29,937 bases of DNA, taken from positions 1-29,937 of the forward strand of contig URPA01000018.1 in assembly GCA_900549545.1 (NCBI GenBank). The letters run 5' to 3'. Below, in pieces: positions 15,390 to 21,432 of the stretch (its first letter is position 1; each line of letters starts with the position of its first letter). The position numbers were made by a program, and so were the translations under genes. Origin of the DNA: an uncultured Eubacteriales bacterium (GTDB taxonomy: Bacteria > Bacillota > Clostridia > Oscillospirales > Oscillospiraceae). The notes beneath the pieces are model-generated. The model was not told where the DNA came from, searched no databases, and saw nothing but the letters and a program-made list of their open reading frames with translations.

Positions 15390-15628
15390 TTGCCCTGTAC
15401 CTCCGCTTCCACCTGAATCTGCTTTGCGTCCTCCACCCGGAGGGTCAGCTCATAGCCGCGGACGCTTATCTGTATAGGGTCGCCCATGGGCGCGATCTTG
15501 CGCAGAGTCACCCTCGTGTGGGGGATAAGCCCCATATCCAAAAGCCTGCACCGCAGAGGGCCCGCACCGCCGACAACGGTGATGGTCCCGCTCTGCCCCA
15601 GGCTCAGCTCATCTAAAGTCATATCCAC
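15386..15628 (-). CDS. feoA: Ferrous iron transport protein A
   Basis: An 80-residue SH3-like cytoplasmic protein (LDELSLGQSGTITVVGGAGPLRCRLLDMGLIPHTRVTLRKIAPMGDPIQISVRGYELTLRVEDAKQI). The G-x-G-x2-RCRLLDMGLIPHT and PMGDPI motifs identify FeoA, the partner that supports FeoB activity. It overlaps feoB by ATGA and is the first gene of the feo operon, behind AGAGG and a sigma-A-like promoter. No convincing Fur box was found by eye. Confidence 0.94.
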   Translation of the reverse strand: MDMTLDELSLGQSGTITVVGGAGPLRCRLLDMGLIPHTRVTLRKIAPMGDPIQISVRGYELTLRVEDAKQIQVEAEVQGK

Positions 15629-15654
15629 AACCTCTTTTCTATAAAACCAGCGCT

Positions 15655-15683
15655 ATTTTACCACAGCATTTTCCGATATTCAA
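15655..15683 (-). promoter_or_regulatory. Promoter of the feoAB operon
   Basis: On the minus strand: -35 TTGAAT (15678-15683), 17-bp spacer, -10 TAAAAT (15655-15660). The -35 region is part of a tandem duplication (15677-15692 and 15693-15707). Confidence 0.75.
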
Positions 15684-15797
15684 CAAAAAAGGTATTCAAC
15701 AAAAAGGGCAAGCGATGAACAAATCGGCGAGAGTAGATTGCGAGAGAATTTGTGTTCCGGCGGTGCTTCAGGTGATTTGTCCATCGTTTGTCCAGAA

Positions 15798-16685
15798 TCA
15801 ATTTTTTTGCTGCTCAACATAGCGCTGAACGTAATCGGCAAAGCGGCGCACGGCGGGGCCGGCCTTCTGCCCGGCGGGGATGGCCATGCCGATAACGCGC
15901 TTGGCCTCCGGAATGAGCGGGAGCTTCAAAAGCCGGTCATTCCTGCCGCGCAGCAGCAGCTCCGGCATGATGCTCATGCCGAGGCCCTGCTCCACCATGG
16001 CGATAATGGCATAGTCGTCCTTGGTGTAAAAGCGCACGTTGGGCTTGACCCCGGCCATGTCAAGGGCGCGCTTCGCGTCATGGTCGGAGCTTTGCAGCAG
16101 GCTTATAAACGGCTCCGTCTCGCACTCGACAAGCGGGAACTTCGGGTAGCTCTTAAAGCGGCTGTCCTCCGGCAAAATGGCCAGCAGCCTGTCCTCCATC
16201 AGCGGGATGCACTCTATATCCAGCTCACAGGGGAGGTTCACAAAGCCGAGGTCGATGCTCCCGTCGGAGAGCCACTGCTCAACATCGTGATAGTCGCCAT
16301 TGAAGAGGCTGAACTCCACGTTGGGATAGTCCCCCTGAAATTCCTTGAGCACAGCGGGCAGCCAGTGCACGGCGACGGAGGTGAAGGCTCCCAGCCGCAC
16401 CATGCCGCAGTCAAGCCCGCGGATGGCGGCGGCGGTCTGGTTGAGCCGCTCCATGCCGGAGAGCAGGTCTCGCACGGCGGGGAGCAGCCGCTCCCCCTCG
16501 GCGGTGAGGCTAACACCGGCCCTGCCGCGCTTTATAACCGCGAAGCCAAGCTCCGCTTCCAATGCGTCAATGCTGTGCGTCACGGCGGACTGGGTGCAGC
16601 CGAGCCGCTGCGCCGCCCGTGTAAGGCTGCCCTGCTCGATAACGCAGGAGAGCACCTGATATTTTGAAAAGCTGTTCTGAGCCAT
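15798..16685 (-). CDS. LysR-family transcriptional regulator
   Basis: A 295-residue DNA-binding regulator. The N-terminal winged helix-turn-helix (about 1-60: VIEQGSLTRAAQRLGCTQSAVTHSIDALEAELGFAVIKR) and linker helix are typical of LysR-type regulators. The C-terminal part (about 90-290) is the periplasmic-binding-like effector domain that senses a small ligand. It is transcribed divergently from the sodium/proline-type symporter, the usual arrangement when the regulator controls its neighbour. The ligand may be the transported solute, which is inference. AAAGGAG precedes the ATG. Confidence 0.92.
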   Translation of the reverse strand: MAQNSFSKYQVLSCVIEQGSLTRAAQRLGCTQSAVTHSIDALEAELGFAVIKRGRAGVSLTAEGERLLPAVRDLLSGMERLNQTAAAIRGLDCGMVRLGAFTSVAVHWLPAVLKEFQGDYPNVEFSLFNGDYHDVEQWLSDGSIDLGFVNLPCELDIECIPLMEDRLLAILPEDSRFKSYPKFPLVECETEPFISLLQSSDHDAKRALDMAGVKPNVRFYTKDDYAIIAMVEQGLGMSIMPELLLRGRNDRLLKLPLIPEAKRVIGMAIPAGQKAGPAVRRFADYVQRYVEQQKN

Positions 16686-16743
16686 AGTATGCTCCTTTAT
16701 GAAAATAATTCATCTTGACATGAGTAAAATTATAGCTGTTTAT

Positions 16744-16771
16744 ATTATAGCGGGAAAAATTTATTTTTCAA
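16744..16771 (-). promoter_or_regulatory. Promoter of the LysR gene
   Basis: On the minus strand: -35 TTGAAA (16766-16771), 16-bp spacer, -10 TATAAT (16744-16749). A second CTATAAT lies 15 bp further down (16729-16735), so the start point is uncertain. Confidence 0.5.
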
Positions 16772-16793
16772 GTAAAAATCCCTGCTCTGCCCT

Positions 16794-16822
16794 TTGCGGG
16801 GAAATTTTTTCTGCGCTATAAT
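16794..16822 (+). promoter_or_regulatory. Promoter of the symporter gene
   Basis: A consensus -10 TATAAT (16817-16822) lies 17 bp after a weak -35 TTGCGG (16794-16799). The weak -35 would suit activation by the divergent LysR protein. Confidence 0.6.
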
Positions 16823-16863
16823 CCAAACATCAAAGCAAAAGTAAATGAAAAGAGGACAAAACC

Positions 16864-18387
16864 ATGTCAAGCGGAACTGTTTTTATCGTCATAGCCATTG
16901 TGCTCTACCTTGCCGGTATGCTGGCCGTCGGCTTCTTCTACTCCAAGCGCAACGAGAGCTCCACCGATTTCTATCTCGGCGGCAGGAAGCTCGGCCCCTT
17001 TGTGGTGGCGCTGAGCACGGAGGCCTCGGACATGAGCGGGTGGCTTTTGATGGGTGTTCCCGGCCTTGCCTACTTCTGCGGCCTTGCCGACGCGACATGG
17101 ACGGTCATCGGCCTTGCCGTGGGCACTTATCTCAACTGGCTCATCGTTGCAAAGCGCCTGCGCAAGTATTCCGCTGTGGTCGACGCCATAACCATACCCG
17201 ATTTCTTCGCCCACCGCTACCGCGACAACAGCGGCTTTATCGAGGGCATCGCCGCTATAATCATCATTGTTTTCTTCGTGCCCTACACCGCCTCCGGCTT
17301 TGCCGCCTGCGGCAAGCTCTTCACCAATCTTTTTGACATGAATTATATAACCGCCATGGTTATAAGCGCCGCTGTCATCGTGGCCTACTGCGTCATGGGC
17401 GGCTTCATGGCGGCCTCCGTCACAAGCTTCATTCAGAGCATGGTAATGACCGTCGCGCTGGTCATTATCCTCATCTTCGGCATAAACACCGCCGGCGGCT
17501 GGAGCGCCGTTGTGGAAAACGCCCGCTCCGTGCCCGGATATCTGAGCCTCACAGCAAGCACCAATATTTTTGCCACCGAGCCGGGGAAATATGGCTTTTT
17601 GTCCATAGTTTCAACGCTCGCCTGGGGCCTTGGCTACTGCGGCATGCCCCATATCCTCAACCACTTCATGGCCATTAAGGACGGCGAGAAGCTCACTACC
17701 TCCCGCCGCGTGGGCACCACCTGGGTCGTCGTGTCCATGGCATTTGCCATCACCGCCGGCATCGTTGGCTTTGCCGTGAGCAAAACCGGCGCCATCGGCA
17801 CCTTTGAGAGCAATTCCTCCGCCGAGGCTATCCTCGTGAGCATTGCCGCTCTCCTGAGCCAGAACGGCGTTCTGCCCGCACTGCTGGCAGGTCTTGTGCT
17901 GGCGGGTATCCTCGCCTCCACCATGTCCACCGCAGACGCGCAGCTGCTCGCCGCCGCCTCCAGCATTTCACACAATATCCTGCGCGGCGTGTTCCATCTC
18001 AAGCTCACGAACAAGCAGGAGATGCTTATCGCGCGCATCACCGTGCTGATTGTCGCCGCGATGGGTCTTGTCCTCGCCCGCGACCCGAACAGCTCGGTGT
18101 TCGGCATCGTGTCCTTCGCCTGGGCGGGCTTCGGCGCCTCCTTCGGCCCGCTGATGCTCTTCTCCCTGTTCTGGAAGCGCACTAACCGCGCGGGTGCCAT
18201 CTCCGGCCTCATCTGCGGCGGCGCAATGGTCTTTATCTGGAAGTATCTTGTCCGTCCTCTCGGCGGCGCGTGGAATATCTATGAGCTGCTCCCCGCCTTC
18301 ATCGTCGGCAGCCTCGCCATCGTCATTGTGAGCCTCTGCACCAAGGCCCCCGATGAGGAGATCGTGGCTGAGTTCGAGAGCGTGTGA
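16864..18387 (+). CDS. putP: Sodium/proline-type symporter (SSS family)
   Basis: A 507-residue membrane transporter with about 13 hydrophobic segments. The N-terminal DFYLGGRKLGPFVVALSTEASDMSGWLLMGVPG and the later ILASTMSTADAQLLAAASS are hallmarks of PutP, which imports L-proline with Na+. Ser and Thr in the STADAQLL helix contribute to the Na+ site in the family. Length matches PutP. Specificity for proline is likely but other amino acids are handled by close relatives. AGAGGA precedes the ATG, and a long hairpin ends the transcript. The divergent LysR gene is the likely regulator. Confidence 0.92.
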   Translation: MSSGTVFIVIAIVLYLAGMLAVGFFYSKRNESSTDFYLGGRKLGPFVVALSTEASDMSGWLLMGVPGLAYFCGLADATWTVIGLAVGTYLNWLIVAKRLRKYSAVVDAITIPDFFAHRYRDNSGFIEGIAAIIIIVFFVPYTASGFAACGKLFTNLFDMNYITAMVISAAVIVAYCVMGGFMAASVTSFIQSMVMTVALVIILIFGINTAGGWSAVVENARSVPGYLSLTASTNIFATEPGKYGFLSIVSTLAWGLGYCGMPHILNHFMAIKDGEKLTTSRRVGTTWVVVSMAFAITAGIVGFAVSKTGAIGTFESNSSAEAILVSIAALLSQNGVLPALLAGLVLAGILASTMSTADAQLLAAASSISHNILRGVFHLKLTNKQEMLIARITVLIVAAMGLVLARDPNSSVFGIVSFAWAGFGASFGPLMLFSLFWKRTNRAGAISGLICGGAMVFIWKYLVRPLGGAWNIYELLPAFIVGSLAIVIVSLCTKAPDEEIVAEFESV

Positions 18388-18390
18388 TAT

Positions 18391-18430
18391 ATAAAAATAT
18401 CCTTCAGCCAACGCTGAGGGATATTTTTAT
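18391..18430 (+). terminator. Terminator of the symporter gene
   Basis: An 18-bp stem (18391-18408 with 18413-18430, one G-U pair) with a 4-nt loop, starting 4 bp after the stop. The A- and T-tracts form the base of the stem. Confidence 0.85.
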
Positions 18431-18483
18431 AGTTGCAAAACGGCAATAACATATTCGTATGAAGTTGGAAATTATACTTAAAT

Positions 18484-18529
18484 CTTGGCTCTCCCTCTGG
18501 GAGAGCTGGCGCGAAGCGCCTGAGAGGGC
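18484..18529 (+). repeat. Left terminal two-hairpin repeat
   Basis: CTTG, then hairpin 1 (GCTCTCCC 18488-18495, loop TCT, GGGAGAGC 18499-18506), hairpin 2 (GGCGC 18508-18512, loop GAA, GCGCC 18516-18520) and tail TGAGAGGGC. The tail can also pair with CCCTCT inside hairpin 1. The GAGAGG of the tail lies 9 nt before the ATG and can act as ribosome site of the DUF559 gene. Confidence 0.85.
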
Positions 18530-18536
18530 AAAAAAC

Positions 18537-18917
18537 ATGACCATACCAAAAGATAATAGTCAATTAGAGAATGCCCGACAGCTTCGCCGGGAAATGACGC
18601 CCCATGAGCGAAAGCTATGGTATCTTTTTCTCCGCAAATATCCGGTAAAAATTTATAAACAGCGAATCATCGGCAGATATATCGCAGACTTTTATTGTGC
18701 ATCTGCCCGACTGGTCATTGAAGTGGATGGCTCGCAGCATTTTGAGCCGCAGGGAATGGATTATGATTCTGAGCGCTCCAAATTTTTGGAGACGCTCGGC
18801 TTGAAGGTTTTGCGGTTTTCCAATCGGGAGATTGACAGAGAATTTCAAAGTGTGTGTACGCAAATCGACCTTACCATTCAAAAGCGCCTGCAAAGCCCTC
18901 TCAGTCACCTTCGGTGA
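18537..18917 (+). CDS. DUF559 (Vsr-like) endonuclease-fold protein
   Basis: A 126-residue protein of the DUF559 family, which shares the PD-(D/E)xK-like nuclease fold of the very-short-patch-repair endonuclease Vsr. The family pattern is complete: REMTPHERKLWYLFLRKYPVK, then QRIIGRYIADFYCASARLVIEVDGSQH with probable metal ligands D51, E62 and D64, and LETLGLKVLRFSNREI. The nuclease activity and biological role of such stand-alone proteins are not established. The ATG at 18537 is preferred over 18459 because the longer version would translate the left repeat. The stop codon lies in hairpin 2 of the right repeat, so the last residues (PLSHLR) are encoded by the repeat. Confidence 0.85.
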   Translation: MTIPKDNSQLENARQLRREMTPHERKLWYLFLRKYPVKIYKQRIIGRYIADFYCASARLVIEVDGSQHFEPQGMDYDSERSKFLETLGLKVLRFSNREIDREFQSVCTQIDLTIQKRLQSPLSHLR

Positions 18918-18942
18918 CAGCTCTCCCTGAGGGAGAGCCAAG
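18895..18942 (-). repeat. Right terminal two-hairpin repeat (inverted copy)
   Basis: Reverse complement of the left repeat: the outer hairpin (GCTCTCCC 18920-18927 / GGGAGAGC 18931-18938), CAAG end and the tail are identical apart from the loop. Hairpin 2 differs in sequence but keeps pairing (GTCACC 18904-18909 / GGTGAC 18913-18918 versus GGCGC/GCGCC on the left), a covariation that points to selection on structure. Confidence 0.85.
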
Positions 18943-18961
18943 AATGTTTGCGTAGAGGTAT

Positions 18962-18997
18962 AAAAAACGGAACGTGTCGATACTGACACGTTCCGTT
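18962..18997 (-). terminator. Terminator of the thioesterase gene
   Basis: A 13-bp stem (18966-18978 with 18985-18997), 6-nt loop, followed on the minus strand by T6. Confidence 0.9.
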
Positions 18998-19007
18998 AAC
19001 TGTTTTC

Positions 19008-19697
19008 TTACTCATACCTTATATTCATTTTAAAAATCGGGTGGTCGCTTTCGCCGGATATGTACCACAGGCCGTTATCGTGCCCCCAGTGAAGCTCCAT
19101 CGCCGCGCCGCGCGGCAGCTCCGCAATAAACGACGTGCGCACCTCCACGGGCTTAAGGCCCGCCGTCTCCTTGGCGATGCTGTTTTCCGCCGCGTCGTAG
19201 TAGTGGGTGTTGTTGAGATGGCCGTTTTCGTCAACAAACTCCTCCGGCACCTCAAAGCCGCATTTTCCGCTTACGGGCAGCTTCTTAACGAGGGAGGACA
19301 TCTGAAGCTCGGGGTCGTTGGGGTCGCCCTGCATGGAAAGCCCGAATTGGTCGGGGTTTACCATCCTGCGCGTGTCCATATCGACCATCGCCCACAGCGC
19401 GCCGCCGCAGGCAAGCTCCTCGCCGCCGGTGGAGAAAAGCTTGTAGTAGCGGGGGAACATCCCGTGCTTGGTGTCGCCGATCCAGGTGCTGACTATTACG
19501 CGCTCGCCGGGGGCCGGCAGGCGGTTTATCTTCGCGAAGTGGCGCACGACGACCCATATAAGATTATCCTTCCACAAGCGCTCAGGGCTCCTGCCCAGCT
19601 CCTCACAGTGCACGGCGGAGATATCCTGAAAAATCTGGAACAGAGCGCTAAGGCCCGTCCTGCTGGTATAATAATCAAATTCCCGGGAACAAATCAC
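19008..19697 (-). CDS. Acyl-ACP thioesterase
   Basis: A 229-residue double hot-dog-fold enzyme of the FatA/FatB-like family that frees fatty acids from acyl carrier protein in the cytoplasm. The first repeat has SREFDYYTSRTGLSALFQIFQDIS and the WVVVRHFAKINRLP segment. The second has the catalytic pattern VDENGHLNNTHYYD at about 155-168 (Asp, Asn and His). Two GTG starts are possible: at 19706, which abuts the AGAAGG ribosome site, and at 19697, which has better spacing and is used here. Upstream lies the hairpin chain rather than a clear promoter. Chain-length preference is unknown. Confidence 0.87.
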   Translation of the reverse strand: MICSREFDYYTSRTGLSALFQIFQDISAVHCEELGRSPERLWKDNLIWVVVRHFAKINRLPAPGERVIVSTWIGDTKHGMFPRYYKLFSTGGEELACGGALWAMVDMDTRRMVNPDQFGLSMQGDPNDPELQMSSLVKKLPVSGKCGFEVPEEFVDENGHLNNTHYYDAAENSIAKETAGLKPVEVRTSFIAELPRGAAMELHWGHDNGLWYISGESDHPIFKMNIRYE

Positions 19698-19720
19698 AGT
19701 AGACACCTTCTGATAAAATT

Positions 19721-19918
19721 CGGAGCAAGCGCAATGCTTGCTCGGACAAATGAAATGATATATTGCTGAGGCAATATGATATATCCTGACGGATATGATA
19801 TATTCGGCTACGCCGAATGTGAAATAAAATAAATCCCCTCATACGCCGCAGCGTATATCATAGCGCAAGCTATCTCATATTTGCGGAGCAAATATATCAC
19901 AAATCCCGTTAGGGATTT
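19721..19918. repeat. Chain of about eight short hairpins
   Basis: Consecutive short stems with 3-5 nt loops: 19723-19743 (GAGCAAGC), 19760-19777 (ATATTGC), 19781-19796 (ATATCC), 19802-19818 (ATTCGGC), 19841-19856 (ATACGC), 19860-19873 (ATAGC), 19877-19895 (ATATTTGC) and 19901-19918 (AAATCCC). Most are separated by short GAT/ATC-type linkers. Stem sequences differ from one hairpin to the next, so it is not a simple tandem repeat. It fills the whole gap between the thioesterase gene and the tRNA terminator. No ORF is credible here. Confidence 0.8.
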
Positions 19919-19927
19919 ATTTCATTG

Positions 19928-19955
19928 AAAAAAGCACGCCTAAGCGTGCTTTTTT
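19928..19955 (-). terminator. Terminator of tRNA-Val
   Basis: A 12-bp perfect stem (AAAAAAGCACGC 19928-19939 with GCGTGCTTTTTT 19944-19955) and 4-nt loop, 2 nt past the CCA end of the tRNA. Confidence 0.88.
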
Positions 19956-19957
19956 CA

Positions 19958-20033
19958 TGGTGGACGATACAAGACTCGAACTTGTGACCTCCCGCACGTC
20001 AAGCGGATGCGCTACCAGCTGCGCCAATCGTCC
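19958..20033 (-). tRNA. tRNA-Val (anticodon GAC)
   Basis: On the minus strand a full cloverleaf is visible. The 7-bp acceptor GGACGAT/ATCGTCC is followed by discriminator A and encoded CCA. The D arm is GCGCAGCTGGTAGCGC, the anticodon stem TCCGC/GCGGG has loop TTGACGT (anticodon GAC), and the T arm is ACAAG-TTCGAGT-CTTGT. It reads GUC and GUU valine codons. It has its own promoter and terminator and is a single-gene unit. Confidence 0.96.
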
Positions 20034-20046
20034 ATCAGCGTTAGCT

Positions 20047-20075
20047 ATATTACTCCAAGTTGCGCAATTTGTCAA
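20047..20075 (-). promoter_or_regulatory. Promoter of tRNA-Val
   Basis: On the minus strand: -35 TTGACA (20070-20075), 17-bp spacer, -10 TAATAT (20047-20052), about 13 bp before the mature 5' end. Confidence 0.88.
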
Positions 20076-20110
20076 GATGTTTTTTCAATATTTGCAAAGA
20101 AGCAAAAAGA

Positions 20111-20144
20111 AAAAAATGAACCCTCGGTTGAGGGTTCATTTTTT
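20111..20144 (-). terminator. Terminator of the zinc-ribbon/Ig-like membrane protein gene
   Basis: A 15-bp stem (20111-20125 with 20130-20144), GGTT loop, with T-tract on the minus strand. It separates this gene from the tRNA promoter. Confidence 0.88.
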
Positions 20145-20156
20145 CTCGCGTCATAA

Positions 20157-20837
20157 TCAGTTGCGGCAGTAGACGAAGAACTGAGTCTTTACACCGAAGA
20201 CCTCACAGGTGACGGTGCAGCCGCCGGAATCCTTGCCGGCGATGATCTCAATTATGCAGGAGCCATCGTCCTGAGGCTCAAGCTTGAGCAGGGATTCATC
20301 GTCGCAGCTCCAGACATAATCACTGGGCTGGGCAAGGCCAACGGGATAAGTTGCCGCTGTGACCTGCATCTTCACCATGTCGGGATCGCTCAGCTTCAGC
20401 GTGGGCGAGTAGTCCTTATTGTCCTCAAAGCCCAGCTTTCTGGTGATGTAATAGCAGTCAACTCTCTCAATGGTGGGCGTCGGCGTGGGCGTCGGCGTCG
20501 GTGCGAGATCAATGCTCGGCATAACATCTTCCGTTGCGGGGGGCGGAGTTACCTTCGAGTTATTGGAAGGCCCGTCCGCGCCGTTAAGGCTGGTGGACAC
20601 CATGACGATAACCGCGAGGATAACCGCAACAACCAGTATCAAGCCGAAAATCATCTGCCATTTGGTGTTGGTTTCGGCGCGTTCATATGAAGCCGTGCCC
20701 TTGACCGTGCTTGCGGTGGGGGCGGGAGTGCGCCCGCTCTGCGTGACTCTCCGCGTCCCGCAATTGGGGCAGCGGCTGCGCATAGAGGAATAAACTTCCC
20801 CGCAGCGGCGGCACTTGACTTCAGGAATCATGCTCAT
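20157..20837 (-). CDS. Zinc-ribbon membrane protein with Pro/Thr linker and Ig-like domain
   Basis: A 226-residue protein of unknown function. An N-terminal zinc ribbon (C9-x2-C12, C23-x2-C26) on the cytoplasmic side is followed by a Ser/Thr-rich linker, one membrane helix (about 61-81) and a PTPTPTPTPT linker (113-122). The C-terminal domain, with the pattern YVWSCDDESLLKLE...GCTVTCEVFG, resembles a bacterial Ig-like (Big) fold exposed outside. The start is ATG at 20837 with GGAGG 7 nt upstream; the longer in-frame start at 20888 lies in the promoter. It shares its zinc-ribbon-plus-membrane-helix plan with the 661-residue protein at 2671-4656. Confidence 0.8.
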   Translation of the reverse strand: MSMIPEVKCRRCGEVYSSMRSRCPNCGTRRVTQSGRTPAPTASTVKGTASYERAETNTKWQMIFGLILVVAVILAVIVMVSTSLNGADGPSNNSKVTPPPATEDVMPSIDLAPTPTPTPTPTIERVDCYYITRKLGFEDNKDYSPTLKLSDPDMVKMQVTAATYPVGLAQPSDYVWSCDDESLLKLEPQDDGSCIIEIIAGKDSGGCTVTCEVFGVKTQFFVYCRN

Positions 20838-20890
20838 ACAAGTTCCTCCATTCCAAAGTGAATAGAAAATGGGTATTAAACTACTCATAG

Positions 20891-20919
20891 ATAATACACT
20901 TTATTTGGCTTTTCGTCAA
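20891..20919 (-). promoter_or_regulatory. Promoter of the zinc-ribbon/Ig-like gene
   Basis: On the minus strand: -35 TTGACG (20914-20919), 17-bp spacer, -10 TATTAT (20891-20896). Confidence 0.78.
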
Positions 20920-21351
20920 GTCTTGCACCACGTAAAGCCCCGCATTTTGGGCGATTTTTGGCAGAAATTCCCCACTTTGGCGTCAAAATTCCCGTTATTC
21001 ATCTGTTTTGACCCTTTATTCGCGCCCTCATTTAGAAAATCTTTGAGCGTTTTTGGTGAATTTGACGAGGGCTAAAAATGAATATTTCCCGAAAAACGTG
21101 CTCCATTCCCCACCTAAAGCCCCACCGGACGGGGTAAAACAGGGCAGTTTTACCGGGGGCTTAACCCACCCGGAGGCCTGTGCTGAGCCTCCCGGCGGCG
21201 TGTATAAAAAAGTGCGGCATGGCTGGACACAGAGCGGCAGACGGCGGCTTTTGCTCTGCACGATGCGTTTTTTGACACCTGATGGACTTTCCCGTCAGTG
21301 TCTTTACAAAAGCAGAATAATGTAGTGAAATTTAAGCGTCTTCAATGATAT
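20920..21351. other. Gap without recognised genes; two palindromes
   Basis: No ORF here has a ribosome site or recognisable protein. Two imperfect hairpins stand out. One is 21115-21163, with inner stem GGTAAAAC 21133-21140 / GTTTTACC 21147-21154 and outer TAAAGCCCC / GGGGCTTA. The other is 21170-21195, CCGGAGGC / GCCTCCCGG with one bulge. A weaker one lies near 21274-21303. They may be remnants of an interspersed repeat. Confidence 0.5.
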
Positions 21352-21357
21352 TTGACA

Positions 21358-21386
21358 TTGACAATTTTTTCCCACTGGCGCATAAT
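21358..21386 (+). promoter_or_regulatory. Promoter of the dehydratase-like operon
   Basis: -35 TTGACA (21358-21363; a second TTGACA abuts it at 21352-21357), 17-bp spacer, -10 CATAAT (21381-21386). Confidence 0.78.
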
Positions 21387-21432
21387 GAAATACAGGAAGC
21401 AAACACAAAAATTCAAGGAAAGAAGGGAAGCA

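Larger units (their letters stand above)
18484..18942 (+). mobile_element. Hairpin-bounded element carrying a DUF559 endonuclease-like gene
   Basis: A 459-bp unit bounded by inverted two-hairpin repeats (18484-18529 and 18895-18942). Almost all of the interior is one short ORF. AAT occurs directly outside both ends (18481-18483 and 18943-18945) and could be a target-site duplication, though three bases may be chance. It sits neatly between the symporter terminator and the thioesterase terminator. The mobility of the unit is inferred from its architecture, not shown. Confidence 0.65.

Noticed and set aside
18459..18536. Longer N-terminus for the DUF559 protein
   Set aside because: It would translate the left terminal repeat; the family begins near the ATG at 18537, which has a ribosome site.
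19721..19918. CRISPR array
   Set aside because: No constant repeat or uniform spacer length; each unit is a different hairpin, and no cas genes are present.
20471..20505. Short tandem repeat (GTGGGCGTCGGC-like)
   Set aside because: It simply encodes the Pro/Thr linker of the zinc-ribbon/Ig-like protein.
21028..21325. Overlapping ORFs of 77-90 codons in the 21-kb gap
   Set aside because: No ribosome sites, Pro/Gly-rich low-complexity products, and they cross the palindromes.
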